Shown: in pieces, positions 42,104 through 52,885 of the stretch
Numbering within the stretch: the stretch's first letter is position 1
Layout of the letters: each line of letters starts with the position of its first letter
Assembly (NCBI RefSeq): GCF_029945805.1
Contig: NZ_JAQSDH010000022.1
Span: 62,001 to 126,000 of the forward strand
From: Flavobacterium sp.
GTDB lineage: Bacteria; Bacteroidota; Bacteroidia; Flavobacteriales; Flavobacteriaceae
Direction: 5' to 3'
DNA: 64,000 nt
Program-made: the position numbers and the translations under genes
Notes under the pieces: generated by a model
The model's input: the letters and a program-made list of their open reading frames with translations, nothing else
Told to the model about the DNA's origin: nothing
Database searches by the model: none

Positions 42104-44947
42104 TTATTTAATAGTTATTTCATCTATAAAAATAAAAGCCTCTCCACCAAAGCCTTGATGCCAATCGGGAAGTTTGCCAAAGTTATAGGCTTTTACTTTA
42201 ACATACTTTGCTTTTGTCTTTTTATTCCAATTGAAATTCTTGATTTCATTTTGGGTTTCTTTTGGGTCTGTTGTATTTTCAACTGTCCCAGCTAAAGTAA
42301 AGTTGCTATTATCCATTGAAACATAATATTCTACTTTGGTTGGCATCAAAATCCACGAACGGGAATCCTGCAAAAATGTTGCTCCAATAGAATTAATTTC
42401 TTTAATTTCCTGTAAATCAACTACAGCTTCAAAATCCTGACTTTGATACCCTTGCCAATCGCCTTTGCGCCAGTTTTCACTGCCAAAAATTCCGTCTAAT
42501 AAACCATCCGGTCCACCAGCATGATACTGCGGATTGTATTTGGATTTAATGTCGATGGTATAATTATTTGGTTTTTTAAAAAAGGTGGCAGCAACGATAC
42601 TGCTTGATGAAAAACCTGTGAAATTCGTTTTCGAATAAGCGTAAACAGAAGTTGATGTGTCTATTTTTATGGGATTAGTATACAATTTAAAGTCTTTTTC
42701 ATCTCCGATTTTATAAAATGTTGAAATGTGTTTTAACGATTCCGTGTCAGAATTATTATTTTCAATTTTAATTAATGTAGTATCTTTAAATGACTTACCC
42801 TCTGCTGTGATAACTGGAACCGGAACTATAATTGTTATTTCTGGTTTATTTGAATCTCTAAAGCTATCTACTTCGACTGGTGCATCATCTATAGCTTCAT
42901 CATAGGCATCGAAAGTTCGTAGAATAAATTTATCCGTGCTCTTCGTAATTTCTTTCGCTACCTTATTCTCAAAATTGACTTTTACTTTATCAAAATATGG
43001 AATCGAAATTGCCCAATTTTTCTGTCCTGGCGTTACATTATAAATCCCCATTGCACTCAACACATACCAAGCACTCATTTGACCGCAGTCTTCGTTGCCT
43101 ATTAATCCGTCAGGAGCATTTTTGTAGAAATTATTTAAAATGAAATGCACTTTTTCCGTTGTCTTTTCTGGTTTCCCAACGTAATTATACAAATACGCCA
43201 TGTGATGACTAGGCTCATTGCCGTGTGCATATTGCCCAATTAAACCGGTAACATCAACTTGTTCGCGACCTGTGGTTTTGCTTTCGCTGTTGAACATTTC
43301 GTCTAGTTTCGCCTCAAATTTATTGTTTCCGCCAAAAGCATTAATCATTCCTGGAATATCTTGTGGTGCAAAAAAAGAATACTGCCACGAATTGCCTTCG
43401 GTAAAGTTGTTATTGATTTCTTTTGGGTCAAAAGGTTTGTCCCAACCGCCATTCTTTTTCGGACGCATAAAACCCGTATTCCAGTCAAAGACGTTTTTCC
43501 AATTTTGAGATCGTTTAATGAAGTATTGGTAATCGTCTTGTTTACCTAAAATTTGAGCCATTTGGGCGATACACCAATCGTCGTAAGCATATTCCACCGT
43601 TTTGGAAACACTTTCGTGTTCGTCATCCATTGAAATAAAGCCTTGTTTTTTATACGCATCTAAACCCAAATGATCGAGCATTGCGGAATGTTTTGCCGCT
43701 TCAAAAGCTTTGTTATAATCAAAACCTGTAATCCCTTTTGCCATCGCATCTGCCATCACAGAAACGGAATGATAGCCAATCATACAGTCGGTTTCATTAG
43801 ATGCCAATTCCCAAACGGGCAATCGACCTCCTTGTTCGTATTGTTTTAGAAACGTATTGATAAAATCGGCTGTGCGTTTCTTTTCAATTAAAGAATACAA
43901 AGGATGCGCTGCTCTAAAGGTGTCCCAAAGCGAGAAAACCGAGTAGTAATCAAATCCTTCTCCTTCATGAACTCTATTGTCTCTGCCACGGTATTTTCCG
44001 TCGCTATCTTGCGCGATATTAGGCTGGACCATCGTATGATATAAAGCCGTGTAGAAAATTGTTAACTTGTCTTTATTGGTTTCTGTAACTTCTATCTTTG
44101 CTAATTGTTTATTCCAAAGTGCTTCAGCGTCTTTTTTGACTTTATTGAAATCCCAACCTTTGATTTCAGAACTGTTTAGTTTTGCGCCATCATAACTTGT
44201 TGGAGAAAGTGCGACTTTAATTAAAATTTTTTCTCCTTTTTTGACTTCTTTAGAAAACGCTAATTTCAATTCAATTCCAGAATAAAAACCCGAACGGTGC
44301 TCTTGATTGGCCTCAGTTTTGGAGATTTTCATTGGAACATTGAATTCTATTTGGGCATAAACATACTGATCTCGTGCCCAAGACTCACTTCTTCGTAGAA
44401 TTTGAATGGTTTTGTTATCGATGATTTTCACATCGCCAAAGAGCAATTTATCTCTGTGATTTAAATCGAGAATAATATTGGCTTGGCCACTTTTATTGAA
44501 CGTATATTCATGAAAACCAACTCTCGTTGTTGTTGTTAATCGAACGTCAATATTGTGTTTGTCTAATTTCACAGCATAAAATCCAGCGGACGCTTTTTCA
44601 GTATCATGAGAAAAGGTTGAGGAATAAATTTTGTTGTCAAAACTTGGTTCACCTACAGTCGGCATCAGCATAATATCACCAAAATCAGAAACGCCAGTTC
44701 CGTTTAAATGCGTATGTGAAAAGCCATAAATAACGTTATCTGAAAAATGATACCCGGAACAACCATCCCAACTCCCGTCGATTCTCGTGTCGGGCGAAAG
44801 CTGTACCATTCCAAACGGAACTGTAGCGCCAGGATAAGTGTGTCCATGACCACCAGTTCCAATCATTGGATTAACGTACTGATGGTAGTTTTGGCTCAAA
44901 GAAAGTGTAGTATATAATAAAAATAGCGCTGAAAGTGTTTTTTTCAT
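42104..44947 (-). CDS. GH92 family alpha-mannosidase with discoidin-like domain
   Basis: About 947 residues from ATG 44947 (MKKTLSALFLLYTTLSLSQ, signal peptide); an upstream in-frame start is ignored. The GH92 opening 'VNPMIGTGGHGHTYPGATVP' is followed by 'FGMVQLSPDTR' and late catalytic-domain motif 'IGNEDCGQMSAWYVLSAMG' near 640. The last ~150 residues form an F5/8 type C-like carbohydrate-binding domain. GH92 enzymes are calcium-dependent exo-alpha-mannosidases acting on mannans or N-glycans. An EEP-family hydrolase precedes it. Confidence 0.93.
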   Translation of the reverse strand: MKKTLSALFLLYTTLSLSQNYHQYVNPMIGTGGHGHTYPGATVPFGMVQLSPDTRIDGSWDGCSGYHFSDNVIYGFSHTHLNGTGVSDFGDIMLMPTVGEPSFDNKIYSSTFSHDTEKASAGFYAVKLDKHNIDVRLTTTTRVGFHEYTFNKSGQANIILDLNHRDKLLFGDVKIIDNKTIQILRRSESWARDQYVYAQIEFNVPMKISKTEANQEHRSGFYSGIELKLAFSKEVKKGEKILIKVALSPTSYDGAKLNSSEIKGWDFNKVKKDAEALWNKQLAKIEVTETNKDKLTIFYTALYHTMVQPNIAQDSDGKYRGRDNRVHEGEGFDYYSVFSLWDTFRAAHPLYSLIEKKRTADFINTFLKQYEQGGRLPVWELASNETDCMIGYHSVSVMADAMAKGITGFDYNKAFEAAKHSAMLDHLGLDAYKKQGFISMDDEHESVSKTVEYAYDDWCIAQMAQILGKQDDYQYFIKRSQNWKNVFDWNTGFMRPKKNGGWDKPFDPKEINNNFTEGNSWQYSFFAPQDIPGMINAFGGNNKFEAKLDEMFNSESKTTGREQVDVTGLIGQYAHGNEPSHHMAYLYNYVGKPEKTTEKVHFILNNFYKNAPDGLIGNEDCGQMSAWYVLSAMGIYNVTPGQKNWAISIPYFDKVKVNFENKVAKEITKSTDKFILRTFDAYDEAIDDAPVEVDSFRDSNKPEITIIVPVPVITAEGKSFKDTTLIKIENNNSDTESLKHISTFYKIGDEKDFKLYTNPIKIDTSTSVYAYSKTNFTGFSSSSIVAATFFKKPNNYTIDIKSKYNPQYHAGGPDGLLDGIFGSENWRKGDWQGYQSQDFEAVVDLQEIKEINSIGATFLQDSRSWILMPTKVEYYVSMDNSNFTLAGTVENTTDPKETQNEIKNFNWNKKTKAKYVKVKAYNFGKLPDWHQGFGGEAFIFIDEITIK

Positions 44948-44985
44948 TGTGGTGTTTGTTGGTTCATCAAAGATAAAAAATGCTT

Positions 44986-45825
44986 TCAATTAAAACTAAG
45001 TTCAATAAAAACAGGCAAATGATCTGAAGGATATTTCAAATCTTTGGAATCGCTCAAAACAGCATATTTTATTACTTTCCAAGGGCTGTTTTTGGATAGA
45101 AATATATAATCAATCTTTTTTGTAACTGCTTCGTTGTGTTTAAATGCATTAAAGGTTCCACTTGGGCCAAATGGACTATCTTGTGAAATATCCTGACTGT
45201 CGTTCATCTCTTTTTTCAGCGCAATAATTCGCTCTTCTGTGGGTTGCGAATTGAAATCGCCCATAAAAAATACAGGATGGTTTTTAATATTCAATGTTTT
45301 AATTTTAGTCAAGATTACTTGAATTGAATTCGTTCGCGCCAATTCACCAATATGATCTAAATGGATATTAAAAATCCAAAATGTCTGCTTAGTTTTCTTG
45401 TCTTTCAGTAAAACATAGGTGCAAATTCTATTAAGTGCGGCATCCCATCCTTTGGAAATTACATCGGGCGTTTCGGATAGCCAAAAAGTATTTTGCTGTA
45501 ACATTTCAAACCGGTTTTTTTTGAAAAATAGGTTTGATGATTCTCCTTTACCAATGCCATCACGTGCCATTCCGACATAAGTATAGCTGGGCAACAAGGA
45601 AGCAATAGCACTAACCTGATTGGGTAACGCTTCCTGAATTCCGAATACATCCGGTTCATAAAATGACAATTGGGAACAGATAAACTCTTTCCTATTTTGC
45701 CAAGCATTCTCGCCATCATTAGGATTGTCATAACGAACATTATAGGTCATCATTTTCAAATTTTGTCCATTGGCAATTCCGTTTGAAAACAAAATAAAAA
45801 TTATAAAAAACACAAGCTTTTTCAT
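44986..45825 (-). CDS. Secreted endonuclease/exonuclease/phosphatase family protein
   Basis: About 279 residues from ATG 45825, which opens on a signal peptide (MKKLVFFIIFILF, ends ANGQ); the in-frame upstream start is rejected. EEP-fold motifs: 'MTYNVRYDNPND' near 25, 'FGIQEALPNQ' near 58, 'FNIHLDHIG' near 148, 'MGDFNSQP' near 180 and 'YPSDHLPVFIEL' at the end. All metal and catalytic residues are present. The secreted form with 'DNPNDGENAW' resembles extracellular phosphodiesterases of this fold; substrate unknown. Confidence 0.9.
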   Translation of the reverse strand: MKKLVFFIIFILFSNGIANGQNLKMMTYNVRYDNPNDGENAWQNRKEFICSQLSFYEPDVFGIQEALPNQVSAIASLLPSYTYVGMARDGIGKGESSNLFFKKNRFEMLQQNTFWLSETPDVISKGWDAALNRICTYVLLKDKKTKQTFWIFNIHLDHIGELARTNSIQVILTKIKTLNIKNHPVFFMGDFNSQPTEERIIALKKEMNDSQDISQDSPFGPSGTFNAFKHNEAVTKKIDYIFLSKNSPWKVIKYAVLSDSKDLKYPSDHLPVFIELSFN

Positions 45826-45872
45826 TGGAATGGAATTTGAAGTTTTTAGCTTGGTAAATATAGTTGATTCCA

Positions 45873-45907
45873 TAAAAAAACGCACCCAAATTACTGAATG
45901 CGTTTTT
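45873..45907 (-). terminator. Terminator of the sdhCAB operon
   Basis: AAAACGCA / TGCGTTTT with a longer loop and a T run on the minus strand, about 24 bp after the sdhB stop. Confidence 0.75.
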
Positions 45908-45930
45908 GTATTATGTATGTAAGTATGAAA

Positions 45931-46692
45931 TTATTTTAAACTAGCCGATAAATATTCTCTGTTCATACGGGCAATATTTTCTAATGAAATTCCTTTTGGG
46001 CATTCTACTTCGCAAGCACCAGTATTGGTACAATTTCCGAATCCTTCTTCGTCCATTTGGCGCACCATATTTAATACTCGTGCAGTTGCTTCTACTTTTC
46101 CTTGCGGTAATAAAGCGTATTGTGATACTTTAGCACCCACAAATAACATTGCCGAACCGTTTTTACAAGACGCAACACAAGCACCGCAACCAATACAAGC
46201 TGCCGCCATAAAGGCTTTATCTGCATCGTCTTTTGGAATTGGAATGGTATTGGCGTCAATGGTTCTTCCAGAAGTATTTACAGAAACGAAACCTCCAGCT
46301 TGTTGAATTCTGTCAAAAGAACTTCTGTCAACTACTAAATCTTTTACAACTGGGAAGGCTTTACTTCTCCAAGGCTCAATAAAAATTGTGTCTCCATCAT
46401 TGAATTTACGCATGTGCAATTGACAAGTAGTTGTTCCGGTTTCTGGACCGTGTGCTCTACCGTTTATGTACAATGAACACATCCCGCAAATTCCTTCACG
46501 ACAGTCATGATCGAAAGCTACAGGCGATTTTTTTTCATTGATTAATTGCTCGTTTAACTGGTCTAACATTTCCAAAAACGAACTTGCAGTCGAAACATTA
46601 TCCAATTTATAAGTTTCCATGCTTCCTTTTGATTTCGCATCTTTCTGACGCCAAATTTTAAGGTTTATATTGATATTTTTTGCTGAAGACAT
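45931..46692 (-). CDS. sdhB: Succinate dehydrogenase/fumarate reductase iron-sulfur subunit
   Basis: 253 residues. The [2Fe-2S] site is '[15 protein letters not shown]' near 65 plus a later Cys ('TTCQLHMR'); the 4Fe and 3Fe clusters use '[11 protein letters not shown]' near 163 and '[14 protein letters not shown]' near 220. It passes electrons from SdhA to the cytochrome b subunit. It is the last gene of the sdhC-sdhA-sdhB operon, 8 bp after sdhA. Confidence 0.96.
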   Translation of the reverse strand: MSSAKNININLKIWRQKDAKSKGSMETYKLDNVSTASSFLEMLDQLNEQLINEKKSPVAFDHDCREGICGMCSLYINGRAHGPETGTTTCQLHMRKFNDGDTIFIEPWRSKAFPVVKDLVVDRSSFDRIQQAGGFVSVNTSGRTIDANTIPIPKDDADKAFMAAACIGCGACVASCKNGSAMLFVGAKVSQYALLPQGKVEATARVLNMVRQMDEEGFGNCTNTGACEVECPKGISLENIARMNREYLSASLK

Positions 46693-46700
46693 AATGTATA

Positions 46701-48710
46701 TTATTTGTAATTTCTAGCTGCAATTTTTATAAACTCGTATTTCAATTCTTCCTTATTTAGGATTTCTTTACTGATATCGTAACCCATATATTCCCAGGCA
46801 CTCACAAAAGAAAAGTTCTCGTCATCTCTAAGTGTTTCTCCTTCTGAGTCTTGATATTCTTCACGGAAATGTCCTCCACAAGATTCTTTTCGCTGTAAAG
46901 CATCCATTGCCATCAATTGGCCTAGATCGAAAAAGTCGGCTACGCGAAGTGCTTTTTCAAGCTCAGGGTTCAATTCATCCGAAGTTCCCGGAACGTATAC
47001 CTCTTTATAAAATTCTTCTTTTAAAGCGGCAATTTCAGCAATAGCTTCGTTTAATCCCTTTTCATTTCTGCCCATACCCACTTTATTCCACATAATCAAA
47101 CCAAGCCTTTTGTGAAAATGGTCCACTGTTTTTGAACCGTTGTTGTTAATGAATTTATCAATAGAATCTTTAACACTATTTTCTGCTTCTTCAAATTCAG
47201 GTGAATCGGTTGGAATTTTCCCAGTTCTGATTTCATCTGCTAAATAATTTGAGATCGTGTAAGGCAGTACAAAATAACCATCGGCCAATCCTTGCATTAA
47301 TGCCGAAGCACCTAATCTGTTTGCTCCGTGGTCAGAGAAATTAGCTTCTCCGGCAACGAAACAACCCGGAATAGTGGATTGTAAATTATAATCTACCCAA
47401 ACGCCACCCATAGTATAGTGAACCGCAGGATAAATCTTCATTGGCGTTTCATATGGATTCTCATCGGTGATTTTTTGATACATCGCGAAAAGGTTGCCAT
47501 ATTTTTCTTCCAACCATTTTTTTCCTAATTGGGTTATTTCTTCTGGTGTTGGGTTATGATTCCCTTGACCATATGCTACTTGCTTTCCTTTATTTTGAAT
47601 TTCGGTCGAGAAATCCAAATAAACGCCTTCATTGGTGTCATTTGCTTCAATTCCGAATCCTTGATCACACAATTCTTTCGCAGCTCTAGAGGAAATATCA
47701 CGGGGTGCCAAATTTCCATAAGAAGGATATTTTCGTTCCAAGTAATAATCTCTATCGTCTTCTGCTATTTGTGATGCTGTTAATTTTCCTTCACGAATGG
47801 CTTGTGCATCTTCTTTCTTTTTTGGAACCCAAATTCTACCTGAGTTACGCAATGATTCTGACATCAGTGTCAATTTTGCTTGGTTGGTTCCATGAACAGG
47901 AATACAAGTTGGGTGAATCTGAACAAAACAAGGATTCGCGTACAAAGCACCACGCTTGTGCACCTTCCAACCCGCCGTTACGTTGCTTCCCATTGCATTA
48001 GTAGAAAGAAAATAAACATTTCCATATCCTCCAGTTGCTATAACAACCGCATGCGCCGAATGTCTTTCCAATTTTCCTGTAACCAAATCACGAGCTATAA
48101 TTCCACGTGCTTTTCCGTCCACTTTTACTAAATCTAACATTTCGTGACGGCTGAACATTTTAACTCTACCTAAACCAATTTGTCTAGATAAGGCTGAATA
48201 CGCTCCAAGTAATAATTGTTGTCCTGTTTGACCAGCTGCGTAAAACGTACGTTGTAATTGCGTTCCTCCAAAAGAACGGTTGTCTAACATTCCACCATAT
48301 TCTCGAGCAAAAGGCACCCCTTGTGCCACACATTGATCAATAATATTTACTGATACTTCCGCTAAACGATGAACATTAGCTTCACGTGATCTGTAATCTC
48401 CCCCTTTTATAGTATCGTAAAATAATCTATACGTACTGTCACCATCATTTTGATAATTCTTAGCTGCATTGATTCCACCTTGAGCCGCAATTGAATGTGC
48501 TCTTCTTGGTGAATCTTGAAAACAAAATGCTTTCACATTATAACCCATTTCGCCTAAAGATGCTGCTGCAGAAGCTCCGGCCAAACCGGTACCAACCACA
48601 ATAATATCAATCTTAGGTCGGTTATTAGGCGCAACTAATTTTAAATGATCTTTATAATCGGTCCATTTGTCCGAGATTGGACCTTCTGGTATTTTTGAAT
48701 CTAGTTTCAT
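46701..48710 (-). CDS. sdhA: Succinate dehydrogenase/fumarate reductase flavoprotein subunit
   Basis: 669 residues, the longer type paired with a single cytochrome b subunit. It oxidises succinate to fumarate. Motifs: FAD-binding '[19 protein letters not shown]' near 36, flavin-His region '[16 protein letters not shown]' near 68, substrate His in '[11 protein letters not shown]' near 263 and '[19 protein letters not shown]' near 445. It lies between sdhC (13 bp) and sdhB (8 bp). Confidence 0.96.
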   Translation of the reverse strand: MKLDSKIPEGPISDKWTDYKDHLKLVAPNNRPKIDIIVVGTGLAGASAAASLGEMGYNVKAFCFQDSPRRAHSIAAQGGINAAKNYQNDGDSTYRLFYDTIKGGDYRSREANVHRLAEVSVNIIDQCVAQGVPFAREYGGMLDNRSFGGTQLQRTFYAAGQTGQQLLLGAYSALSRQIGLGRVKMFSRHEMLDLVKVDGKARGIIARDLVTGKLERHSAHAVVIATGGYGNVYFLSTNAMGSNVTAGWKVHKRGALYANPCFVQIHPTCIPVHGTNQAKLTLMSESLRNSGRIWVPKKKEDAQAIREGKLTASQIAEDDRDYYLERKYPSYGNLAPRDISSRAAKELCDQGFGIEANDTNEGVYLDFSTEIQNKGKQVAYGQGNHNPTPEEITQLGKKWLEEKYGNLFAMYQKITDENPYETPMKIYPAVHYTMGGVWVDYNLQSTIPGCFVAGEANFSDHGANRLGASALMQGLADGYFVLPYTISNYLADEIRTGKIPTDSPEFEEAENSVKDSIDKFINNNGSKTVDHFHKRLGLIMWNKVGMGRNEKGLNEAIAEIAALKEEFYKEVYVPGTSDELNPELEKALRVADFFDLGQLMAMDALQRKESCGGHFREEYQDSEGETLRDDENFSFVSAWEYMGYDISKEILNKEELKYEFIKIAARNYK

Positions 48711-48723
48711 TTATAACTTGAAA

Positions 48724-49389
48724 TTAATGATTAAAATGATGAAACAATGCAATGAAAATGAATCCGAATGGGACAACAATTGCAAATGCATATCCTAATT
48801 TATGTAGTCCTTTTGAAAATTTATTGTTAAATCCAACCGATTGCATTGACGAGTTGAAACCATGCCACAAGTGCAATGACAATAGCAAGAAAGACAAACT
48901 GTACAATGCTGTTCGCACTGGACTTTCAAATTTGTGAACCAATTCGCCATAATATCGTGTTGGCTCTAATGGATTGACTTCAACATATTTATAAACCATT
49001 TCAGGAACCCAAAAATCATAAAAATGGACACCTAAAAATGCTAAAACTACAACACCTGAAATAATCATATTTCTTGATGCCCAAGAAGAATTTGCCGCAC
49101 CATTATTCTTTGCATACGCTATTGGTCGTGCAGCTCTATTTTGAAAATCCAAAACAAATCCCATGATAAAATGAAAAACAACTCCAACTATCAAAATAGG
49201 TTGAATTACAAATTGAACCAAAGGATTATTTCCCATAAAATGAGAAATGGAATTAAAAGTGTCGGGACTAAAAACTGACGTGCTATTTATAAAAAAATGT
49301 TGTGCTAAAAACAAAAGCAAGAAAAGTCCGGAAAGTGCCATGGCAACTTTTTTTGCAATGGACGAACTCAAAATAGAAGATTTTGCCAT
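48724..49389 (-). CDS. sdhC: Succinate dehydrogenase cytochrome b subunit
   Basis: 221 residues with five membrane helices, the B. subtilis-like single-subunit anchor that holds two b hemes and reacts with menaquinone. His ligands lie in helices such as 'LFLAQHFFINS', 'VVFHFIMGF', 'AFLGVHFYDFW' and 'SLHLWHGFNSS'. First gene of the operon, with a TTG-N20-TATTTTTG promoter upstream. Confidence 0.94.
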   Translation of the reverse strand: MAKSSILSSSIAKKVAMALSGLFLLLFLAQHFFINSTSVFSPDTFNSISHFMGNNPLVQFVIQPILIVGVVFHFIMGFVLDFQNRAARPIAYAKNNGAANSSWASRNMIISGVVVLAFLGVHFYDFWVPEMVYKYVEVNPLEPTRYYGELVHKFESPVRTALYSLSFLLLSLHLWHGFNSSMQSVGFNNKFSKGLHKLGYAFAIVVPFGFIFIALFHHFNH

Positions 49390-49420
49390 AAGTGTATGTA
49401 ATTTATTTTAAAAAATCACA

Positions 49421-49451
49421 CAAAAATACACCTATTTGCCAACAACTACAA
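49421..49451 (-). promoter_or_regulatory. Promoter of sdhCAB
   Basis: On the minus strand TTG (49449-49451), then 20 bases, then TATTTTTG (49421-49428), close to the Bacteroidota consensus. It lies about 32 bp upstream of the sdhC start. Confidence 0.55.
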
Positions 49452-49550
49452 CCTTTTCGCTGTAATTTATAATCAATTTAAAGTGACTTTAACAATTGTT
49501 GACTGTCAGTAGTTTACTTAGTAATTTAGCACTCCCAACAGTCAGCCAAA

Positions 49551-50420
49551 TTACTTAACAAACGTTGGTAGCAAGCCCCGTAACCCCATATCAACAACAT
49601 TCTCTTCAGCAGTGGGTTCAAACTTTCCATCAGGTATAACTTCATGCCATTCAAAACTCTTGTTAATTGAAAGCGATAATGTAACTACGACATCATTTGA
49701 TTCTGTTCCGGTAAGTACCAGATTACTTGGAAATTTTCCCGTAACGACGCACGAACCTGAAGGAATTGGGGATGTTGCAGCAAGCGGGTTTGGAACTGTT
49801 GTGGCTCCAGCAGCTGCTTGCCCCGAAGTGGAATAAGGCTGATCAGATAAGCCAAAGGCCCAATAACCTTGTGCCCTGTTGCCATTAACTGCAAAAATAG
49901 AATTACCAATATTAAATGTAGAAATGTAAGTATTGAATCCCACAAAACTGGCTAAAGTTCCCGCATAATCATTTCCGTTTGCGGCGCGTAAATTAATTTG
50001 ATAATTTTGATAAGAAAGAGAAACACGCATCCATTCATAGCTTCCGGCAGCTACCGCACTCAATGGAATTTTAAGGAATGTTTCGCCTTCTGCCACAACT
50101 TTGGATTGATCAAAATCAATAGCGTTGCTTCCGCCATCATTAGTCTCAGGAGCATGGTATAAAATTGTTCCTTGTCCGAGCTGCGTAGTTGCACTAGCCG
50201 CCATTTCAACATAGTGTGCAGAAATACTATTAAAAGTAGGAGTTTGAGCCGCATTACCTGTCGCAACCGGCGCTGGCAGACCTAGATTATTGAGTCTCGT
50301 TTGGTTTGGGTCAAATTTAAATTTAATGATCAACATTGGTTCTTCATTCGACTCTTTACTGCACGACACGAACGAAAAAATTGCGGATAAAAGCACTAGA
50401 ATACTAACTGTCTTGTTCAT
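49551..50420 (-). CDS. Lipoprotein of unknown function
   Basis: 289 residues. The lipobox is 'FSFVSC' (Cys20) with Ser-Lys after it, so it should be exported as a lipoprotein. The mature protein is Ala/Gly/Thr rich and probably beta-sandwich. Recognisable stretches such as 'YWAFGLSDQPYSTSGQAAAG', 'SGSCVVTGKF' and 'DGKFEPTAEENVVDMGLRGL' recur, as far as I recall, only in uncharacterised flavobacterial lipoproteins. It could be related to MbnP-like metal-associated proteins, but I see no decisive motif. Confidence 0.65.
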   Translation of the reverse strand: MNKTVSILVLLSAIFSFVSCSKESNEEPMLIIKFKFDPNQTRLNNLGLPAPVATGNAAQTPTFNSISAHYVEMAASATTQLGQGTILYHAPETNDGGSNAIDFDQSKVVAEGETFLKIPLSAVAAGSYEWMRVSLSYQNYQINLRAANGNDYAGTLASFVGFNTYISTFNIGNSIFAVNGNRAQGYWAFGLSDQPYSTSGQAAAGATTVPNPLAATSPIPSGSCVVTGKFPSNLVLTGTESNDVVVTLSLSINKSFEWHEVIPDGKFEPTAEENVVDMGLRGLLPTFVK

Positions 50421-50614
50421 CTTTACTTAACTTAGTTTAAATTTACAACATCGACATTAATCGATTTCTGTAACAAATAACGTAAAAAAGTTGTTTTTAT
50501 TACGTTTGAAATAAATAATACTACTTGATTGGCCTTTAATTTTATTCTTTATGTAATTTTGAAAAACATTTTATCTAAGTAGTCAAATAATTTAAAAAGT
50601 CTAAATAATCTAAT

Positions 50615-51907
50615 ATGAAATACCATCAAATAGACCGCAACCTTTTCATCAAAAACAGAGCGAAATTCACGGCACAAATGAAACCAAACAGTGTTGCTAT
50701 TTTCAATTCAAATGATATTTATCCGGTTTCTGCAGACAGTTCACTTCCGTTTGCACAGCATAGAGACATCTTCTATTTATCAGGAGTTGACCAGGAAGAA
50801 AGCATTTTGTTATTGTTTCCCGATGCTCCTTATGAGCACTTAAAACAAATTTTATTTCTAAAAGAAACCAACGAGCACATTGCGGTTTGGGAAGGCGAAA
50901 AACTAACCAAAGAAAGGGCTTTGGAGGTTTCCGGAATCAAATCGGTGATCTGGTTGCAAGATTTTCACAAGACGTTGAAAGAAGTGATGGCTTACGCTGA
51001 AACGATGTACATCAACACCAATGAGCATTATCGAGCTTCCATCGAAACCGAAACCCGTGAAGCGCGTTTTGTAAAATGGTGGAAAGAAAATTATCCAGCA
51101 CACAAAGTGGAAAAATCGAACCCAATTCTACAACGCATTCGTTCCATAAAAGAAAGCGAAGAACTCGATTTAATTCAAACCGCATGTGATATTACCGAAA
51201 AAGGCTACCGCAGAATCTTGCACTTCGTAAAACCAAATGTAATGGAATACGAAATCGAAGCCGAATTTGCACACGAATTCCTTAGAAATCGCTCTAAAGG
51301 TTTTGCTTATACTCCAATCATTGCATCAGGAAACAATGCAAATGTGTTGCATTACATCGAAAACAACCAGCAATGCAACCCTGGCGATTTGATTCTGTTA
51401 GATGTAGGTGCTGAATATGCTAATTATTCCAGCGATATGACCAGAATGGTTCCCGTTTCAGGAAAATTCTCGGACCGACAAAAAGACGTTTACAATGCTG
51501 TTCTTCGCGTAAAAAACGAAGCCACTAAAATGCTGACCGTTGGTAATCTCTGGAAACAGTATCATGTAGAAGTTGGAAAAATAATGACTTCTGAACTACT
51601 AGGTTTGGGATTAATAGACAAAGCCGATCTGCAAAACGAAAACCCAGATTGGCCAGCGTATAAAAAGTATTTCATGCACGGAACCTCACACCACATGGGG
51701 CTGGACACACACGATTACGGCTTATTACACGAGCCAATGAAAGCGAATATGGTGTTCACCGTTGAACCTGGGATCTACATTCCGGCAGAAGGTTTCGGAA
51801 TCCGAATTGAAGACGATGTGGTAATTCAGGAAAAAGGAGAACCGTTTAATTTGATGCGAAACATTCCGATTGAAGTAGAAGAAATTGAATCGATAATGAA
51901 TTCTTAA
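50615..51907 (+). CDS. pepP: Xaa-Pro aminopeptidase (aminopeptidase P)
   Basis: 430 residues of the M24B family. It removes N-terminal residues that precede proline. After an N-terminal domain (1-170), the pita-bread fold carries the metal ligands: Asp in 'LLDVGAEYANYSSDMTR' (two Asp), His in 'HGTSHHMGLDTHD', Glu in 'FTVEPGIYIP' and Glu in 'GIRIEDDVVI'. All five are present. It ends at a terminator. Confidence 0.94.
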   Translation: MKYHQIDRNLFIKNRAKFTAQMKPNSVAIFNSNDIYPVSADSSLPFAQHRDIFYLSGVDQEESILLLFPDAPYEHLKQILFLKETNEHIAVWEGEKLTKERALEVSGIKSVIWLQDFHKTLKEVMAYAETMYINTNEHYRASIETETREARFVKWWKENYPAHKVEKSNPILQRIRSIKESEELDLIQTACDITEKGYRRILHFVKPNVMEYEIEAEFAHEFLRNRSKGFAYTPIIASGNNANVLHYIENNQQCNPGDLILLDVGAEYANYSSDMTRMVPVSGKFSDRQKDVYNAVLRVKNEATKMLTVGNLWKQYHVEVGKIMTSELLGLGLIDKADLQNENPDWPAYKKYFMHGTSHHMGLDTHDYGLLHEPMKANMVFTVEPGIYIPAEGFGIRIEDDVVIQEKGEPFNLMRNIPIEVEEIESIMNS

Positions 51908-51940
51908 TTAAGAGGAAAGGGAATAGAGATAAGGGATAAG

Positions 51941-51967
51941 ACGGCTCACGATTGTGGGTCGTTTTTC
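51941..51967 (+). terminator. Terminator after pepP
   Basis: ACGGCTCAC / GTGGGTCGT (with wobble pairs), a four-base loop and a run of T, 34 bp after the stop. Confidence 0.75.
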
Positions 51968-52073
51968 GTTAGAAACATTTAGCACTTACGAAGATAGTAG
52001 GTGTTTCTTTAATCGTTTTTTTTCTTAATGCAAAAACTTACTTTCTTATTGGTAAAAATCTATTTTTGCAGTT

Positions 52074-52856
52074 ATGAATACCCTAACTTATAAAAACACG
52101 AAAATAGCGTATACCGATCAAGGCAAAGGCACGGCTGTGGTTTTATTGCACGGTTTTCTCGAAAATAAAACCATGTGGAATAACTACATTCAATTATTGA
52201 CTAAAAATAATCGGGTGATTACAGTTGATTTATTAGGTCATGGCGCAACCGAAAGTTTGGGTTACGTTCACGTAATGGAAGATCAAGCCGATATGATTTA
52301 TGCGATTTTGATTCATTTGCGATTGCGAAAAGTAGTGCTGGTAGGGCATTCTATGGGCGGTTATGTAGCTTTGGCTTTCGCCGAATTATATCCCGATTAT
52401 GTAAAGGGATTATTTTTACTAAACTCAACCGCAAGAGCCGATAGTGATGAACGAAAAATTAATAGAAGTCGCGCTATAGTAGCTGTAAAAGAAAATTATA
52501 CCGGCTTTGTGCGCATGGCCATCAGCAATCTTTTTTGTGAAGAAAATCGAGAAGTATTGGCGCGTGAAATTGAGAACACTAAGCTAGAAGCCCTCAAAAC
52601 TCCGTTACAAGGAATCGTCGCCGCGCTTGAAGGCATGAAGGTGCGCAAAGACAGAGAAGTGTTGTTGCATTTTGCACCCTATCCGATTCAGTTGGTTTTG
52701 GGGAAAAAGGACAGCGTATTGAATTATGAGGAAACAATGACCCAAATTGAAGCAACTAAAGTTGAACTAACCACTTTTACATACGGGCACATGTCACACA
52801 TTGAAAACGAAACGGAATTGAAGAAGGTTTTGGTTGATTTTTTAAAGAAGGTGTAA
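52074..52856 (+). CDS. Alpha/beta-fold hydrolase
   Basis: 260 residues. The oxyanion motif 'LLHGFLENKTMW' lies at 24-35 and the nucleophile is Ser93 in 'GHSMGGYVAL'; a late Asp ('LGKKDSVLN') and His ('YGHMSHIENE') complete the triad. It is of the esterase/MenH-like class. Substrate cannot be read from sequence. No gene nearby gives a pathway clue. A TATTTTTG box lies about 10 bp before the start. Confidence 0.9.
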   Translation: MNTLTYKNTKIAYTDQGKGTAVVLLHGFLENKTMWNNYIQLLTKNNRVITVDLLGHGATESLGYVHVMEDQADMIYAILIHLRLRKVVLVGHSMGGYVALAFAELYPDYVKGLFLLNSTARADSDERKINRSRAIVAVKENYTGFVRMAISNLFCEENREVLAREIENTKLEALKTPLQGIVAALEGMKVRKDREVLLHFAPYPIQLVLGKKDSVLNYEETMTQIEATKVELTTFTYGHMSHIENETELKKVLVDFLKKV

Positions 52857-52885
52857 AAATCTAACGAAAAGTACGCACTGTTTGA

